Origin: Protonemura montana
Taxonomy: Eukaryota > Arthropoda > Insecta > Plecoptera > Nemouridae
Length of the DNA stretch: 64,000 bases
Direction: 5' to 3'
Assembly (NCBI GenBank): GCA_947568835.1
Contig: OX387604.1
Location: forward strand, 28,559,351 to 28,623,350
This document shows, piece by piece, positions 61,774-64,000 of the stretch. The notes beneath the pieces are model-generated. The model was not told the origin of the DNA, ran no database searches, and worked only from the letters and a program-made list of their open reading frames with translations. Every line of letters begins with the position of its first letter. Positions within the stretch are counted from its first letter, which is position 1. A program made the position numbers and the translations under genes.

Positions 61774-63000
61774 ACGGTATTGCAAAAAACAGCTTTTATC
61801 CTCGCTACGCAAAGATCGTCCTGCCAGTGGGGAAATTCAGGAAAGACTTTTTATGTCCCGTAACAGACAGAGCTTTTAGAAAATCTAATAAAACTTGAAG
61901 AAATGAACGAAGTTATCAGAATTTCTTCCACATTCGATGTATTTATTAATTTCTCGACTGGTTTATCTCTCATTTGATTCTCATTGCATTTCCTTATGAA
62001 AATGCAATCTTGCTCTGAGTCAAATCATATCTGATATAATTGCTCTGAGTCAAATCATACATTTTTACGTTTATTTTTCAAACTGTTCTTTTTATAAATG
62101 GACTTAAAAGTTGACCTCCTTAACCTCGCTGGAAGAATTTTATTTTTTAAGAAGAAACATAAAAATAAAATAGATGATTTTAGAAAACCGTTGCTTCCGG
62201 TTGAAGTAAAAATTGTGAAAACTTTCTACAAAAAATATTCTTGTTGTTAGCGGAACATAAAAATCAGGTTTAACCAAAGAAAATCAACTTGTCCGATTGT
62301 CATTGGGAAGTTCGGTTAATCTAAATTCACAAATACCCTTACTTATTCACGTATTTCTTATTAATTTCCATATGTTTAGGATCTTCATTGAGGTTGTCGT
62401 TTTATAAATGGTCATATTTGAAGATGTGAAAGTTCTCGGAACTTTCACAAGTTTCATTCGTGTAATTCGATCAAAAGTTGAATTTTACCAAAATATTTGG
62501 TTATATAAATAAAAAGTTCCTTATCGGAAAAAAGATGTCATTTTTACACAAACAAGACGTCGTTATTTCGGGTCGCTTTAAATATTTTCAAGTCTCAGAT
62601 TCCACGAAAGATCTATTTAGATTATTTCAGCTAGAATTCACGACAAGCATGATTTATTTGTGGTGTTTAACGACGCATTGTTTTGACATCTGGCCATGCG
62701 GCACTGGTCTAATGGCGTCGGTGAATGAGTGGACGAGGATGAGGATGATGATGAACCTAACCTAGCCTAGAAGGAAGGAGGGAAAACCCGGTGCCGGCAC
62801 GTAGCCTACTCCAGTCGAAGACCAAGGGGACCACCGGCTTAACGTCCCTTCCGAAGGACGGTACAACGCGAACAACAGGATTCCTCCACAAATCCATGCT
62901 GTCGAGAGGTTGATAAGCAAGGCGAGTGATGTTGCTGTACTAACTTTCATCCCTCCAACCTCTCTCCCAAACAGAACTGGTCATGTGTATGATGGTCACT
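61774..63000 (-). repeat. right arm of the large inverted duplication
   Basis: Reverse complement of 57340-58576. The 991-bp core spans 61774-62765 and is followed by SINE copy D. A self-complementary TTGCATTTCC...GAAAATGCAA word lies in each arm (near 61985 and 58345). Confidence 0.9.
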
Positions 63001-64000
63001 CATCCAATACCTGACTCAGCGCAGTGCTGCTTAACTTTCATCCCTCCAACCTCTCTCCCGAACAACTAGCCATGTATGATGGTCACCCATCCAATACTTG
63101 ACCTAGCGCAGTGTTGCTTAACTTTCATCCCTCCAACCTCTCTCCCGAACAGAACTGGTCATGTGTATGATGGTCACCCATCCACTACCTGACCTAGCGC
63201 AGTGTTGCTTAACTTTCATCCCTCCAACCTCTCTCCCGAACAGAACTGGTCATGTGTATGATGGTCACCCATCCACTACCTGACCTAGCGCAGTGTTGCT
63301 TAACGTTCATCTCTCCAACCTCTCTCCCGAACAGAACTAGCCATGTATGATGGTCATCCATCCAATACCTGACCTAGCGCAGTTTTGCTTAACTTTCATC
63401 CCTCCAACCTCTCTCCCGAACAGAACTGGTCATGTGTATGATGGTCACCCATCCACTACCTGACCTAGCGCAGTGTTGCTTAACTTTCATCCCTCCAACC
63501 TCTCTCCCGAACAGAACTGGTCATGTGTATGATGGTCACCCATCCACTACCTGACCTAGCGCAGTGTTGCTTAACGTTCATCTCTCCAACCTCTCTCCCG
63601 AACAGAACTAGCCATGTATGATGGTCATCCATCCAATACCTGACCTAGCGCAGTTTTGCTTAACTTTCATCCCTCCAACCTCTCTCCCGAACAGAACTGG
63701 TCATGTGTATGATGGTCACCCATCCACTACCTGACCTAGCGCAGTGTTGCTTAACTTTCATCCCTCCAACCTCTCTCCCGAACAGAATTAGCCATGTATG
63801 ATGGTCACCCATCCAATACCTGACCTAGCGCAGTGTTGCTTAACTTTCATCCCTCCAACCTCTCTCCCGAACAGAATTAGCCATGTATGATGGTCACCCA
63901 TCCACTACCTGACCTAGCGCAGTGTTGCTTAACTTTCATCCCTCCAACCTCTCTCCCGAACAGAATTAGCCATGTATGATGGTCACCCATCCAATACCTG
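62655..64000 (-). mobile_element. SINE-like element with 5S-like array, copy D (runs off window)
   Basis: Minus sense. The tail end (complement of ACCACAAATAAAT) is at about 62655, the body spans 62670-62942, then at least eleven 5S-like units continue to the window edge. The 5' head is not reached. Confidence 0.75.
62943..64000 (-). repeat. 5S-like tandem array (87-91 bp units), continues past window
   Basis: Unit starts at 62948, 63039, 63126, 63217, 63308, 63397 and so on. Two length classes exist: 91-bp units with GGTCATGTGTATG and about 87-bp units with AGCCATGTATG. A variant CGTTCATCTCTCC recurs at 63308 and 63579, 271 bp apart, so a three-unit block has been duplicated. Confidence 0.9.

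Noticed and set aside
60244-61879. Frames up to 522 codons (VHSPQST, WTVDCGL) over the 7-bp array
   Set aside because: Repeat translation; the non-repeat ends have no recognisable domain and half of the sequence is in the inverted duplication.
57585-62765. 95-codon frame present in both inverted arms (MNFTKIFGYINKKF...)
   Set aside because: Two copies are explained by the inverted duplication and it reads into the SINE body; there is no domain, and differences between copies lie mainly in the SINE part.
3888-64000. CRISPR-like arrangement of regularly spaced repeats
   Set aside because: All arrays are head-to-tail units without unique spacers, and the genome is eukaryotic.

Overview
This is a eukaryotic, invertebrate-type nuclear window with very few ordinary genes and an exceptional load of tandem repeats and transposable elements. 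An arthropod or a related invertebrate is the best guess. The hints are a Ty3/gypsy-type integrase segment of a kind familiar from arthropods, the C-terminal end of a jockey/CR1-type non-LTR reverse transcriptase, 5S rRNA-derived SINE-like repeats, spliced-gene signals, an AT-rich background, and no bacterial-style operons. I cannot name the species. Roughly a third of the window is tandem repeat. Most long open frames are read-through of stop-free minisatellites and are not listed as genes.

Layout: 0.3-5.7 kb is a run of minisatellites (18, 10, 91, 13/7 and 12 bp units). The 91-bp array is part of a 5S rRNA-derived SINE-like element (minus sense). 8.5-11.6 kb holds a complete-ended LTR retrotransposon (minus sense) with identical 225-bp LTRs, intact gag, a canonical -1 frameshift heptamer and an integrase segment, but no protease, reverse transcriptase or RNase H. 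11.6-18.5 kb is unique sequence with no convincing gene. At 18.5-21.6 kb there is a likely small secreted-peptide gene: TATA box, signal-peptide exon and splice donor, with a 34-bp minisatellite in the probable intron. 21.6-35.2 kb is one 13.5-kb satellite of 57-bp monomers. It contains three identical copies of a 195-bp LINE-tail-like insertion, the signature of multi-kilobase higher-order amplification.

35.2-51.3 kb is mostly unique DNA with further minisatellites, a degenerate tRNA-like segment and a LINE 3' fragment. 51.3-54.9 kb is a transposon-like unit with ~570-bp terminal inverted repeats around a broken gene that carries a FEN/XPG-like GCD...GIGK segment and a Cys-rich C-terminus. 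55.9-56.3 kb is a 405-bp MITE with a TTA target duplication. From 57.3 kb to the end is a foldback-like inverted duplication: each arm has a SINE-like copy, a colinear 991-bp unique segment and a 7-bp minisatellite, and the array is 70 bp on one side and 1.34 kb on the other.

No operon or pathway is present. The coherent biology is that of mobile elements and their tandem-repeat derivatives. All calls are from reading the sequence; no similarity search was run.
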